DNA of 64,000 nucleotides from Clostridium grantii DSM 8605 (GTDB lineage: Bacteria > Bacillota > Clostridia > Clostridiales > Clostridiaceae). The DNA is taken from NCBI RefSeq assembly GCF_900129965.1, contig NZ_FQXM01000011.1, positions 62,001-126,000 of the forward strand, written 5' to 3'. The notes beneath the pieces were generated by a model. That model ran no database searches. It saw only the letters and a program-made list of their open reading frames with translations, and had not been told where the DNA came from. Below are positions 54,405 through 61,713 of this stretch, in pieces. The position numbers and the translations under genes were made by a program. Within the stretch, counting starts at the first letter, position 1; each line of letters begins with the position of its first letter.

Positions 54405-54602
54405 CTAAGTTCTCTTTTTCAAAATTCTCCATAATGATTTATAAGATATATAGATTGTAAACAATGCAACAAAATAAGCTATTTTTTGTTCTTTATAAAC
54501 AATAAAAGGCACCAAATTTAATACACTTAATAAACCTAATAACATACCTAATAAAATAATTACTCTCAACATTTTAAAAACTACTAATAAAATCTTTTTA
54601 AT
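54405..54602 (-). CDS. Small two-span membrane protein at the head of the RiPP operon
   Basis: A 65-aa frame opens at ATT 54602, 7 bases after AAAGGAGG; the first ATG (54572) lacks a site and gives 55 aa. It reads IKKILLVVFKMLRVIILLGM, LLGLLSVLNLVPFIVY, then IAYFVALFTIYISYKSLW and a basic end RILKKRT, so two membrane helices. A rare ATT start would be notable. An immunity or accessory role is possible; no family is recognised. Confidence 0.5.
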   Translation of the reverse strand: MKKILLVVFKMLRVIILLGMLLGLLSVLNLVPFIVYKEQKIAYFVALFTIYISYKSLWRILKKRT

Positions 54603-54659
54603 GGCACTTCCTCCTTTAAAATAAATCTAAATTCAAACAAAATTATCATGTGAATTAGC

Positions 54660-54869
54660 TTACCTAAAAGTTCTAACTTTATCAATATTTAAATAGTATC
54701 TAAATCCATCTATAGAAATAACCTTACCATCCTTAATAAGTCTTAAAAAAACAGGTGTTTCTGATATTCCCAACTGTTGTAATGTCATCCCTCGAATACT
54801 ATCCACAGCTCCTGCTTCTATAAATCTGTTAATTATACCTCTTCGTAAAATAGCTGGTACCACCACCAT
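54660..54869 (-). CDS. 69-aa protein of unknown function, first gene of the RiPP operon
   Basis: Start ATG 54869 has GGAGG 9 bases upstream; the longer frame from 54908 lacks a site. The product reads MVVVPAILRRGIINRFIEAG, AVDSIRGMTLQQLGIS and ETPVFLRLIKDGKVISIDGF...NIDKVRTFR. Helix-turn-helix-like and winged features (QLGISETPVFLRLIKDGKVI) suggest nucleic acid or peptide binding, but no family is clear. It could be a local regulator. Confidence 0.6.
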   Translation of the reverse strand: MVVVPAILRRGIINRFIEAGAVDSIRGMTLQQLGISETPVFLRLIKDGKVISIDGFRYYLNIDKVRTFR

Positions 54870-54941
54870 AATTAAATTCCTCCATAATATTATTAATATT
54901 TGCATCAAAATTTATTTTTATTATTTTTCTATTTATTGAAT

Positions 54942-54970
54942 ATTTTACCATATACTTTTATATATTTCAA
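54942..54970 (-). promoter_or_regulatory. Probable sigma-A promoter of the RiPP operon
   Basis: On the minus strand TTGAAA (54970-54965) and TAAAAT (54947-54942) are 17 bases apart. Transcription would begin near 54935, about 65 bases before the first start codon. All genes down to 45652 then follow on one strand with short gaps. Confidence 0.5.
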
Positions 54971-55105
54971 TGTTTTTTTGATATTTATTGTTAAATTGTA
55001 ATATATTTTATCGATTATCCCTCAAAAATCTAGAAATAGCTTCCAGTTATAAATTGCTGTGATATAATGTTTGGAGCAACAAAAACTGTTCCAGTTTTTG
55101 TAAGG

Positions 55106-55834
55106 GTCGAGTAGATATGGAAGTCACCTTCCCGTACCCCTCACAGAACCGGACTTGCAGATTGTCGGCATCCGGCTCTTCATATTACTATTTACATAAT
55201 ATAGCTAATTTCTTTTCTTAACTCAAATATATTTACATATATTTTATAGTTCTGAGTTTTATGGATTCTCTTAAAAAGTGTGTATTTATCCCAATTTAAA
55301 CTTTTAACCTGACTTCTTCTATTCAGAATTTTATATAGTATTCTTTGCACACAGTCTCTAAATTTATTTAAACTTATAGAATTATCTGTGACACCATAAT
55401 ACCTAAAATATCCTAATAGTTTTCTATTTAGATTCTTCATCAATATCTCTATAGAAGTATGCATATTTAATCTTATCCAATCTTTTACTTTCTTTAAACT
55501 AGCTCGAAATTTCTTGCTACTAGTTTTCCGTTTAACTCTAAAACTCCCGTTTTGTCTGCAACTACAATGCCCCACGACTCCGGATAAGCTAAACCATTCT
55601 CACCATGTTGAATAATTTAGTACTGTCTTCTATACAGACCAACATATCGACCTTATCGTTTGGGATTTCGGAGCTTTCAGCTTCAACCTCATTCGGCTTA
55701 TGGCCCACATGTTTACTATCTACGCTTAGACCTTTGGGTCGCCCCAAACAACTCAAGACTCGCTAATGGCTGCTGGTTAAGCTTTACCATACGGGATTGC
55801 CACCCGTTATACATTGTGACCTATCTTGGCGCAC
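55106..55834 (-). mobile_element. Degenerate group II intron, 729 bases
   Basis: On the minus strand it begins GTGCGCCAAGATAGG at 55834, the conserved group II 5' end. It ends CTACTCGAC at 55106. Domain V is recognisable at 55145-55178 (AGCCGGATGCC...AAGTCCGGTTCT), with the catalytic AGC. Most of the reverse transcriptase gene is deleted, leaving only the maturase C-terminus. The insertion point in a palindromic element fits class C introns, which prefer sites after stem-loops; that class is inferred. Confidence 0.75.
55192..55575 (-). pseudogene. ltrA: Group II intron maturase (LtrA) C-terminal fragment
   Basis: From about residue 11 the frame reads SFRVKRKTSSKKFRASLKKV, then KNLNRKLLGYFRYYGVTDNS and RCVQRILYKILNRRSQ-like RDCVQRILYKILNRRSQ. 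This is the maturase (GIIM/X) domain of intron-encoded proteins. The reverse transcriptase domains are deleted; the first ten codons come from the intron RNA part. It is inactive as a retroelement enzyme, though the intron RNA 3' end is intact. Confidence 0.85.
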
Positions 55835-55861
55835 GGCCAGACCCTTTACAAAAATTGTAAA

Positions 55862-55933
55862 TATATTTTTCTTTATTTCTTCACTTATAGATTTATTGAT
55901 TAATTGCTCGTAGATACCTGTTTTAAGTTTCAT
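55862..55933 (-). pseudogene. N-terminal stub interrupted by repeat B and the intron
   Basis: ATG 55933 behind GAGAGG reads MKLKTGIYEQLINKSISEEI then KKN before entering repeat B. The L-K-T-G-x-Y-E-Q-x-I start is typical of DUF3427-type DEAD helicases such as the gene at 61696. The remainder of the gene is gone. Confidence 0.45.
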
Positions 55934-56015
55934 GATAACCTCTCTTATATATGAAATCGTTTCCTTGTTAGTTAAAATTTTACATAATAATGAGTTTTCC
56001 TTTAATATCTAAAAG

Positions 56016-56058
56016 AAAAAGGCTTAGTAATCATCAATAGATTACTAAGCCTTTTTTT
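56016..56058. terminator. Bidirectional hairpin terminator
   Basis: AAAAAGGCTTAGTAATC pairs with GATTACTAAGCCTTTTT around a 7-base loop, with A and T runs outside. A related hairpin ends the MutT gene at 61673-61713. Confidence 0.8.
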
Positions 56059-56091
56059 CTATCAGAATATTTTTACATAAATGTAAAATAA

Positions 56092-56134
56092 GCACCCCTG
56101 GGGTGTTTGCGAAATCTTTAGATTGAGCTTGCTA
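56092..56134. repeat. Repeat family C, well preserved copy
   Basis: GCACCCCTGGGGTGTTTGCG and GAAATCTTTAGATTGAGC lead to TTGCTA, which abuts the hepT stop codon at 56135. CACCCCTGGGGTG is a perfect palindrome. Confidence 0.85.
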
Positions 56135-56566
56135 TTATCTTAAATATCCTTTAATAAAATCATATATATCTTCTATTGTAATCTTATTATTCTCTAAGAA
56201 CTCAATAAGCCCTTCTATAGGGGGCTGCTTGTATCTATGTCCTATTTTATTTCTTATTAATCTAGCAGAATTTAGAAACTGAACGTGCTCTGTCTTTAAA
56301 TAACCTCTTTTATTTAAACATGAAATTGCCTTATCAATAGACATACCAATTTCATATAAATTATACTCTCTTAAAATCATAGAGATAAAATCCTCATATA
56401 TTATAAATAAGCTTAAGTATTTGTATTTAAGACTGTTGGAAAATTCATCTTTAAGCTCTTCATTCATATTGTATTTTTTGACTAATTCAATAGATTTATT
56501 TAAATCTTTAGTTGTTGTATCTAAATCATATAATAATTTTTTTAATCGTTCTTTATTCAAATCCAA
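56135..56566 (-). CDS. hepT: HepT-like HEPN-domain RNase toxin
   Basis: A 143-aa all-helical HEPN protein. The catalytic R-x4-6-H motif is seen in LIRNKIGHRYKQP. In HepT/MntA systems HepT is an RNase toxin that MntA inactivates by adding AMP residues near the RNase site (the Tyr two residues after His is present). The gene overlaps the end of mntA by 14 bases. It lies directly against a family C repeat at its 3' end. Confidence 0.88.
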   Translation of the reverse strand: MDLNKERLKKLLYDLDTTTKDLNKSIELVKKYNMNEELKDEFSNSLKYKYLSLFIIYEDFISMILREYNLYEIGMSIDKAISCLNKRGYLKTEHVQFLNSARLIRNKIGHRYKQPPIEGLIEFLENNKITIEDIYDFIKGYLR

Positions 56567-56987
56567 GAACCTCCCTATCTAAAATACACCAAAATTCCTC
56601 ATTTTCTTTATAAAGCCTATCATAAAAGTCTATAGCTTCATCTAATAGCTTATCCCTAATTATAATAAATTTACTATTTAAAGCTGCAATTTTAATAACA
56701 TTGCTTATATTTTCATCATTTATATCTATTAAATCTATATTTCTTTGTAATTTACTCTCTAGAATTTGTGTTAATTCTAGCTCCTTGCTAAAAGATATTT
56801 TATCTTCACCAATTATAGCTATATCTATATCAGATTCTTCATTAAAATCATCTTTTGTAAAGCTACCGAAAATAATCACATTACTTACTCTATTATTCAA
56901 AAATATATTTTTAAATTCTTCACTCATAATTATTTCTAATAGTTCTTCTTTAGTTTTTAAATCATCTGTATAGCCTTCATAAAACAT
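56553..56987 (-). CDS. mntA: MntA-like nucleotidyltransferase antitoxin
   Basis: A 144-aa minimal nucleotidyltransferase. The signature GSFTKDDFNEESDIDIAI has the G-S and D-x-D metal residues. The C-terminal part is helical. MntA antitoxins AMPylate the HepT toxin. The order antitoxin-toxin and the 14-base overlap are typical. AGGGAGAAAAAT precedes the start. Confidence 0.88.
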   Translation of the reverse strand: MFYEGYTDDLKTKEELLEIIMSEEFKNIFLNNRVSNVIIFGSFTKDDFNEESDIDIAIIGEDKISFSKELELTQILESKLQRNIDLIDINDENISNVIKIAALNSKFIIIRDKLLDEAIDFYDRLYKENEEFWCILDREVLGFE

Positions 56988-57100
56988 AGATTTTTCTCCC
57001 TTATTTATAATAATTACTTCTACTAATTATTATATCCCAATCATTGCCTTATAACCATAGTGTGTAATTTCAATCTATCAATTTTTTTATATTTTTATTC

Positions 57101-57135
57101 CTATAAGCAAGCTTAATCTAAAGATTTCGCAAACA
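57101..57135 (-). repeat. Repeat family C, inverted partial copy
   Basis: On the minus strand TGTTTGCGAAATCTTTAGAT then TAAGCTTGC matches the family core. The palindromic CACCCCTGGGG part is missing, replaced exactly by a group II intron 3' end. Confidence 0.75.
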
Positions 57136-57183
57136 GTAGAGTAAGTCAGAGGCTCATCGCCTCCTCATCAAACTTATCCCGAC
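57136..57183 (-). mobile_element. 3'-terminal remnant of a group II intron
   Basis: Minus-strand GTTTGATGAGGAGGCGATGA then GCCTCTGACTTACTCTAC is a domain VI-like end. It matches the remnant at 11740 in layout. It joins the family C core with no gap, marking the ancestral insertion point. No reverse transcriptase is present. Confidence 0.5.
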
Positions 57184-57326
57184 TTTTAAATTATTATAAA
57201 TGCTAAAATAACATTGTAGGAAGTTGCTAATATTTTGATATACAACATTGACAAAAATCTTTATACTATTAATGGGTGATGAAGATGGATTTTAGCATAA
57301 ACATTAATACTGAAAATGACAATTCT

Positions 57327-58613
57327 TTAATATTTCATGATACTTAGCGCCTCTCCATTTTCTTTTATAAAGCTTGATTTAGTATTATATAAACTAATAT
57401 TTTTAGTTACTGTTCTTATTTTTGAGATCATGTAATTATAGATTATTTCCTCAAATATTTTATTGCTTATCTCCACACCATCTTTGCTTTTTTTTAATAT
57501 CCCATAAGTTAATCCTACACTTATTATTGGATCTAATGGATTAAAAATTATTTGCTCCCCATGAATTAAAATTCTCTTTGTTAAATCATAAAGTTCATTG
57601 TTATTTTCTAAATTTTTAACTATACTTTCAAATAAAGTATTTGCTTCTTCATTAATTATTTTAACTGCTTTTTTAACATCTTCTTTAGTCCAAGGCTTTT
57701 TACAATCTTTATTTATTTTTTCATCTATAATCTGGCAAAGTCTACTTACTAAATAAGGGTATCCATTTGTGAAAAAATATAATTCCTCACTATAGGTATC
57801 CCAGTTCAACTATTAATTTATACGTGTCCAAAACTCCTAAAAACGTGGAGATTTTGTACAAGTATAAATTAAGTTTCACAGTGGGATCCCTATAATTGAT
57901 TTAATATCAAAATTTAAATTATTAACTTTTGAATATTTCTCCAACATAGTTGAAATCTCTTCTGGTAAAAAACTCATATCTACATTAAAATCAACTGCAA
58001 TATTCCAAGGCGAATTATATTTTGCCTCTTCTTCTAGCCTTAGCTTTAATTTTAGACTCTTAACATCATACATTCCAACTAAAATAACTGATTTAAAAGT
58101 ATAATCTTTACCAATTTCTCTAGCCAAATATTTATTTCTGAGCATTCCTATAAAACTTAAAAATAGTTGGTTATTTGAACTTTTATCTACTTCATCTATA
58201 AATAAAACAACTTCCTTTGGAGCATTCTTAACAAAGTTGGTTATTGCCCTAGATAAATCTTTTATATTATGTACATTATTAGCTAAATAAACAAGTCTTC
58301 TACTCTCTTCTTCATAAGTTAATTCTATATTCTCACTTAACAGTTCAATAAAAACCTTTGAAAACTCTTCTTCATCTTGAAAAACCTTATCTCCAATTCC
58401 TTCAAAGCTAATATTTATAACTAAATATTCTTCCCCCATAGTGTTAACTAATCCATTTAAAGTTGTTGTTTTGCCATATTGTCTTGGTTTATTTATAGTA
58501 AAATAAAATTCATTATCTATAAGTTCTTTTATTTGCTCAAGCTTATTTGTTATATCAACCATGTAATGTTTTCTAGAAACACAAACTCCTGCGCTATTAA
58601 ATTTCTTTTTCAT
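57327..58613 (-). pseudogene. AAA-type ATPase gene split by a MITE
   Basis: The N-terminal part (58613-57876) begins MKKKFNSAGVCVSRKHYMVD, with a variant P-loop NKPRQYGKTT and Walker B VVLFIDEVD. The C-terminal part (to 57327) continues YSEELYFFTNGYPYLVSRLC. Removing the family A element with one TA restores the frame (IKSISEELYFF), so a single roughly 395-residue gene was broken. Relatives are AAA-ATPase-like proteins of accessory regions with unknown roles. ATG at 58613 has a weak site. Confidence 0.82.
57793..57892. mobile_element. Family A MITE, complete, TA-flanked
   Basis: Terminal inverted repeats TAGGTATCCCAGTTCAACTA and, from the other end, TAGGGATCCCACTGTGAAAC enclose 100 bases. 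TA dinucleotides flank it at 57791-57792 and 57893-57894. A TA duplication fits IS630/Tc1-mariner-type transposition. It has no gene of its own. Confidence 0.82.
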
Positions 58614-58712
58614 AAACTTATAAATACACCACCGTTCTAAATTTACATAACTACTCTTATATAATTATACCCTAATGAATTAATTTATAAAACAAGTTCA
58701 GTAGAAGTTATT

Positions 58713-58793
58713 AGCAACAAAAATCGTTCATTTTATTTACAATTTTTGTAAAGTACCTGACCCCTTACAAAAACTGGAACAGTTTTTGTTGCT
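58713..58793. mobile_element. Family B MITE, complete 81-base copy
   Basis: It begins AGCAACAAAAATCG and ends CAGTTTTTGTTGCT, with ends that are inverted repeats. Inner short palindromes TTTACAATTTTTGTAAA and AAACTGGAACAGTTT are present. No gene is seen in 58614-59145 besides this and family D. Confidence 0.8.
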
Positions 58794-58951
58794 CATAAAT
58801 GCCCATAATAATCATTTAATTGTTTAAAGTAATCAATATCCAAAAATATTATTGCTAATAATTTTTGTTGTTTATAAGCATATGTATACATTTCCTCATT
58901 TTTTTGATTTATTATTATTTTTTAATTATAGCATATATTTTTTTATAATAG

Positions 58952-58995
58952 GAAGCAAAACAAATCATTCACTCCGTTCACAATTTTGTTTTACT
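58952..58995. repeat. Repeat family D, internally deleted copy
   Basis: GCAAAACAAATCATTCACTC then CG joins directly to TTCACAATTTTGTTTTAC. Both ends match the full element at 43731-43829. A related CACCCCAGAG block with CTGTAGTAAAATAC follows at 59022-59063 and recurs at 60979-61021. Confidence 0.65.
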
Positions 58996-59102
58996 TACGT
59001 AAGGTATGTCTATAAATTTTACACCCCAGAGCTATTGCTAAAGAAAGGCTGTAGTAAAATACAAATTATTTTCAGGATTTTTCCTATACTTTTTTGATTA
59101 AA

Positions 59103-59130
59103 CTAAAAAACTGCCATTACTGGCAGTTTC
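59103..59130 (-). terminator. Terminator of the Rpn gene
   Basis: AAACTGCC and GGCAGTTT pair around a 6-base loop with a T-run on the minus strand, 16 bases past the stop codon. Confidence 0.8.
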
Positions 59131-59145
59131 ATTAAATCTCTGTTG

Positions 59146-60078
59146 CTAATCAATAAATTTTTTATTTAATTCAGTTAATTTTTCTACAGATAGTTTTGAA
59201 ATTTTAGCCACCATCTCAATATCTAAACCTAGCTTTAATGCTTCTATTGCTGATTGTTCTCTACCTTCTTCTCGCCCTTCTTCTCGCCCTTCTTCCCTTC
59301 CCTCAATCCAACCCTCTTCTTTAGCTGTAGACATTATATCCCTTTCTATGGCTATAGATTCTAAATGCTTTTCATAGGACCTTCTATCTTTTTGATCTAA
59401 TTTTGTAATATTTAATTGCTTTTCTGCTTCTTTGATATATTTAGACTTAAATTCTTTTTTGATTTCTGAATTTTTAAGCATATATATCCACTCATCTATA
59501 TCCTCTTTTACAGTATTCTTAAATCTCTCTATATTAATCAAGTAGTATTCTGGAAAAATATTTACTTTTTCTTTAAAATTTACTTTATCTTCCCCTTTAT
59601 CATCAATCTGCACTACTTTATTTTTTACTTTTAATTTTTCATTTGTATGCATTCCGTAAAATTCTGTGGTTCCATAATAAATATAATCTTTTCCAGTGCC
59701 TAAATTAAAGTACAATATACTTACAGAAATAACCTTTGAAATTTCTTTATATTTATCTCCTAATTTAAAGTAATCCACTATAACTTTAGAACTTCCATAA
59801 AGAACTCTTTCTAAGTAATCAGATTCTCTTTCATTTTGTATTTCAACTATTATCTTTTCTTTATTTTCATCTTCAACAAGAATATCTACTCTATTAAATT
59901 TGTTTGTTTCACTAGTTTGATTTCCTTCGCTCTCTAAAATATTTAAAATAACAATATCTTTTTTAAGTAGTGCTGTTAGCAATCCTTCTAAAACCTTAAA
60001 GTTACTTTTATCCCGTAACATTTTCTTTATAAACCAATCAAATCTTATTAATTTATTTGAATTTTCCATCTGATTCAC
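59146..60078 (-). CDS. Rpn-family nuclease, paralogue of 30917-31855
   Basis: A 310-aa protein about 90% identical by eye to the first Rpn over residues 1-250, including RFDWFIKKMLRDKSNFKVLE and the nuclease core VDILVED...IIVEIQNERE. After three EEGR repeats the C-terminus differs: ALKLGLDIEMVAKISKLSVE replaces the other's ending. The split identity suggests domain swapping beyond the repeats. TCACCTCC-type GGAGG precedes the start. Confidence 0.88.
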   Translation of the reverse strand: MNQMENSNKLIRFDWFIKKMLRDKSNFKVLEGLLTALLKKDIVILNILESEGNQTSETNKFNRVDILVEDENKEKIIVEIQNERESDYLERVLYGSSKVIVDYFKLGDKYKEISKVISVSILYFNLGTGKDYIYYGTTEFYGMHTNEKLKVKNKVVQIDDKGEDKVNFKEKVNIFPEYYLINIERFKNTVKEDIDEWIYMLKNSEIKKEFKSKYIKEAEKQLNITKLDQKDRRSYEKHLESIAIERDIMSTAKEEGWIEGREEGREEGREEGREQSAIEALKLGLDIEMVAKISKLSVEKLTELNKKFID

Positions 60079-60276
60079 CTCCTCTCTTTATACACTCTTT
60101 AGTAATAATTTTACCATATATGTACTTTTTTAAACACTTTTATTATATTTAATTTGGCTTCGCTCAAAATTGAGCTCTCCCTTTGCCAAAACCTTAATCA
60201 CTCCTAGAGTATTATCAAATAAGGCTCTTGTAAAGTTATTTCCATCTGGATTTTATTATAGTTTTCTTTTTCTTCC

Positions 60277-60750
60277 TTAAATAGTGAAAATCTAAGAGAA
60301 GTATTTGGGTATATTGAAAATCAAAACTCTAAAGTTGCACGTGCGCAATCTTCTGCTTTATACGATGTAGAAAATGATATGATAATAGCATCGAAAATAA
60401 CTCACTATAAAACTGGCGAAAGAGCTATAGCAGAAGAAATGATAACTAAACTGTGTGAATTAGGAACACGTAATGATTTATTATTATTTGATAGAGGATA
60501 TCCATCTAGAGATTTTATAAAGTTTATTGAAGAAAAACAGTTAAAATATTTAATGAGCGTTAGTAGTGCATTTTTAAAAGTAGTTGTTAATGCCCCAGAT
60601 AAAGATCAAGTTATAGAGGTCAAATATAAGGGTGACTTACTAAAGATGAGAGTATTAAAATTTGAATTAAATTCTGGGGTAATAGAAACATTAATAACAA
60701 ATATTTTTGATGAAGACTTTTCAGTAGCAGATTTTAAAGAACTTTATTTT
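60277..60750 (+). pseudogene. IS4-like transposase fragment truncated by a MITE
   Basis: Codons NSENLREVFGYIENQNSKVA, LYDVENDMIIASKI and LLLFDRGYPSRDFIKFIEEK show the central DDE region, with Asp in FDRGYPS. The frame stops being transposase at FKELYF, where a family A element begins. Both the N-terminus and the Y-x2-R-W-x2-E end are missing. Confidence 0.75.
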
Positions 60751-60840
60751 ATAGGGTTCCCATTGCGAAACTTAATTTATACTTGTTCGAAAATCTAGAC
60801 GTATCAACTAGTTTTGGACATGTATAAATTAATAGTTGAA
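60750..60840. repeat. Family A MITE, one end lost
   Basis: TATAGGGTTCCCATTGCGAA then ACTTAATTTATACTTGT matches the element at 57793 in inverted orientation. It loses identity after AATTAATAGTTGAA. Confidence 0.75.
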
Positions 60841-60978
60841 GTGGTTTGTCTATAAATAGAATGAATAAAAAAAGAGCTCTTTAAAATACATCTATATGTC
60901 TATTTGGTAAAATCTTCATTACAAGTAGTGGAGGTTTATTTGCCATATTTAAAATTATGGATTTAGCTTTATGACATT

Positions 60979-61040
60979 GCCCCTGGGGTACTGCCAAAGA
61001 AAAGTTGTAGTGAAACGAAAGACTCTCTTTGGTTGCTAAC
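60979..61040. repeat. CCCCTGGGG-led repeat related to family C
   Basis: GCCCCTGGGGTACTGCCAAA then GAAAAGTTGTAGTG leads to CTTTGGTTGCTAAC. A degenerate copy is at 59022-59063. The palindromic front and TTGCTAAC end resemble family C, but the middle differs. I see no gene in 60841-61284. Confidence 0.45.
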
Positions 61041-61046
61041 TAAGGC

Positions 61047-61222
61047 ACAATTACCCTTGTTATAAGGTTTTTCCCAAGAGCTTCCTTGGTCAAATCAAAA
61101 AAGAACCGCCAAATAAATGACAATTCTTTAATATTTCATTTTTTTTTGCTAAATGGCTTGTTCCTGGAAAATATTTCACCTCTGGGGTGTTTGCGAAATC
61201 TTTAGATTGAGCTTGCTAACTA
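61047..61222. repeat. Long repeat (about 170 bases) shared with 45383-45556
   Basis: It contains TTCCTTGGTCAAATCAAAAA, GACAATTCTTTAATATTTCA and a complete family C end (61180-61222; CTGGGGTGTTTGCGAAATCT). The two copies differ by scattered substitutions only. Confidence 0.8.
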
Positions 61223-61284
61223 ATGATAAGCAACAAATATTGAATTTTCCTAAAATATATGATACTGTAACCTAGGGTGATGAT

Positions 61285-61683
61285 ATGAAAAAAACAATAA
61301 AAGTTGTGGGTGCTATAATTGAAAATGATAATAATGAAATATTATGTGCTCTTCGTTCTCCTGAAATGACTTTACCAAACCAGTGGGAATTTCCAGGTGG
61401 TAAAGTTGAGAGCAATGAAAATTTGGACCAAGCCATAGTAAGAGAGATATATGAAGAATTAGGTTGTTATATAGAGAGCAAAGAAGTATTTTATGACACT
61501 AATTATGAGTACGATAAAATTATAGTAAATCTTATAACCTTAAAATGTAAAATAAAAAGTGGAAGTCCAACGGCATCAGAACATTCAAAATTGATCTGGT
61601 TAAAAAGAGAGAATCTTAAATCTTTAATTTGGGCTCCAGCGGATATTTCTGCTGTAGATAAATTAGTAGAGGAAAAGGCTTAG
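61285..61683 (+). CDS. mutT: MutT/Nudix hydrolase (8-oxo-dGTP diphosphatase-like)
   Basis: A 132-aa Nudix enzyme. The complete Nudix box is GGKVESNENLDQAIVREIYE followed by ELG, with G-x5-E-x7-R-E-x2-E-E-L-G spacing. The start KKTIKVVGAIIENDNNEILC and WEFPGG are typical of MutT, which removes 8-oxo-dGTP from the nucleotide pool. The Gly-Thr-rich C-terminal half is normal. It is single and convergent with the helicase gene, sharing a bidirectional terminator. A relic of another Nudix gene is at 30395. Confidence 0.92.
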   Translation: MKKTIKVVGAIIENDNNEILCALRSPEMTLPNQWEFPGGKVESNENLDQAIVREIYEELGCYIESKEVFYDTNYEYDKIIVNLITLKCKIKSGSPTASEHSKLIWLKRENLKSLIWAPADISAVDKLVEEKA

Positions 61684-61713
61684 TAATCAGTAAGATTACA
61701 AGCCTTTTTCTTT
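61673..61713. terminator. Bidirectional terminator of mutT and the helicase
   Basis: AAAAGGCTTAGTAATC pairs with GATTACAAGCCTTTTT (one bulge) and overlaps the ends of both genes. It resembles the hairpin at 56016-56058. Confidence 0.75.

Larger units (their letters stand above)
55075..55866. repeat. Repeat family B element split by a group II intron
   Basis: The left part 55075-55105 (AGCAACAAAAACTGTTCCAG...GTAAGG) and right part 55835-55866 (GGCCAGACCCTTTACAAAAA) join to recreate the intact family B core at 58713. The intron lies exactly between them. Confidence 0.75.

Noticed and set aside
45652..54970. Streptolysin S-like (SagA-I) cluster
   Set aside because: E1-like, YcaO and ABC genes are shared, but the flavin dehydrogenase and a Cys/Ser/Thr-rich core are missing and a B12 radical SAM is added.
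55660..55860. Plus-strand 66-aa ORF (HSAYGPHVYYLRLDL)
   Set aside because: It lies antisense to the group II intron 5' domain, which explains its conserved look.
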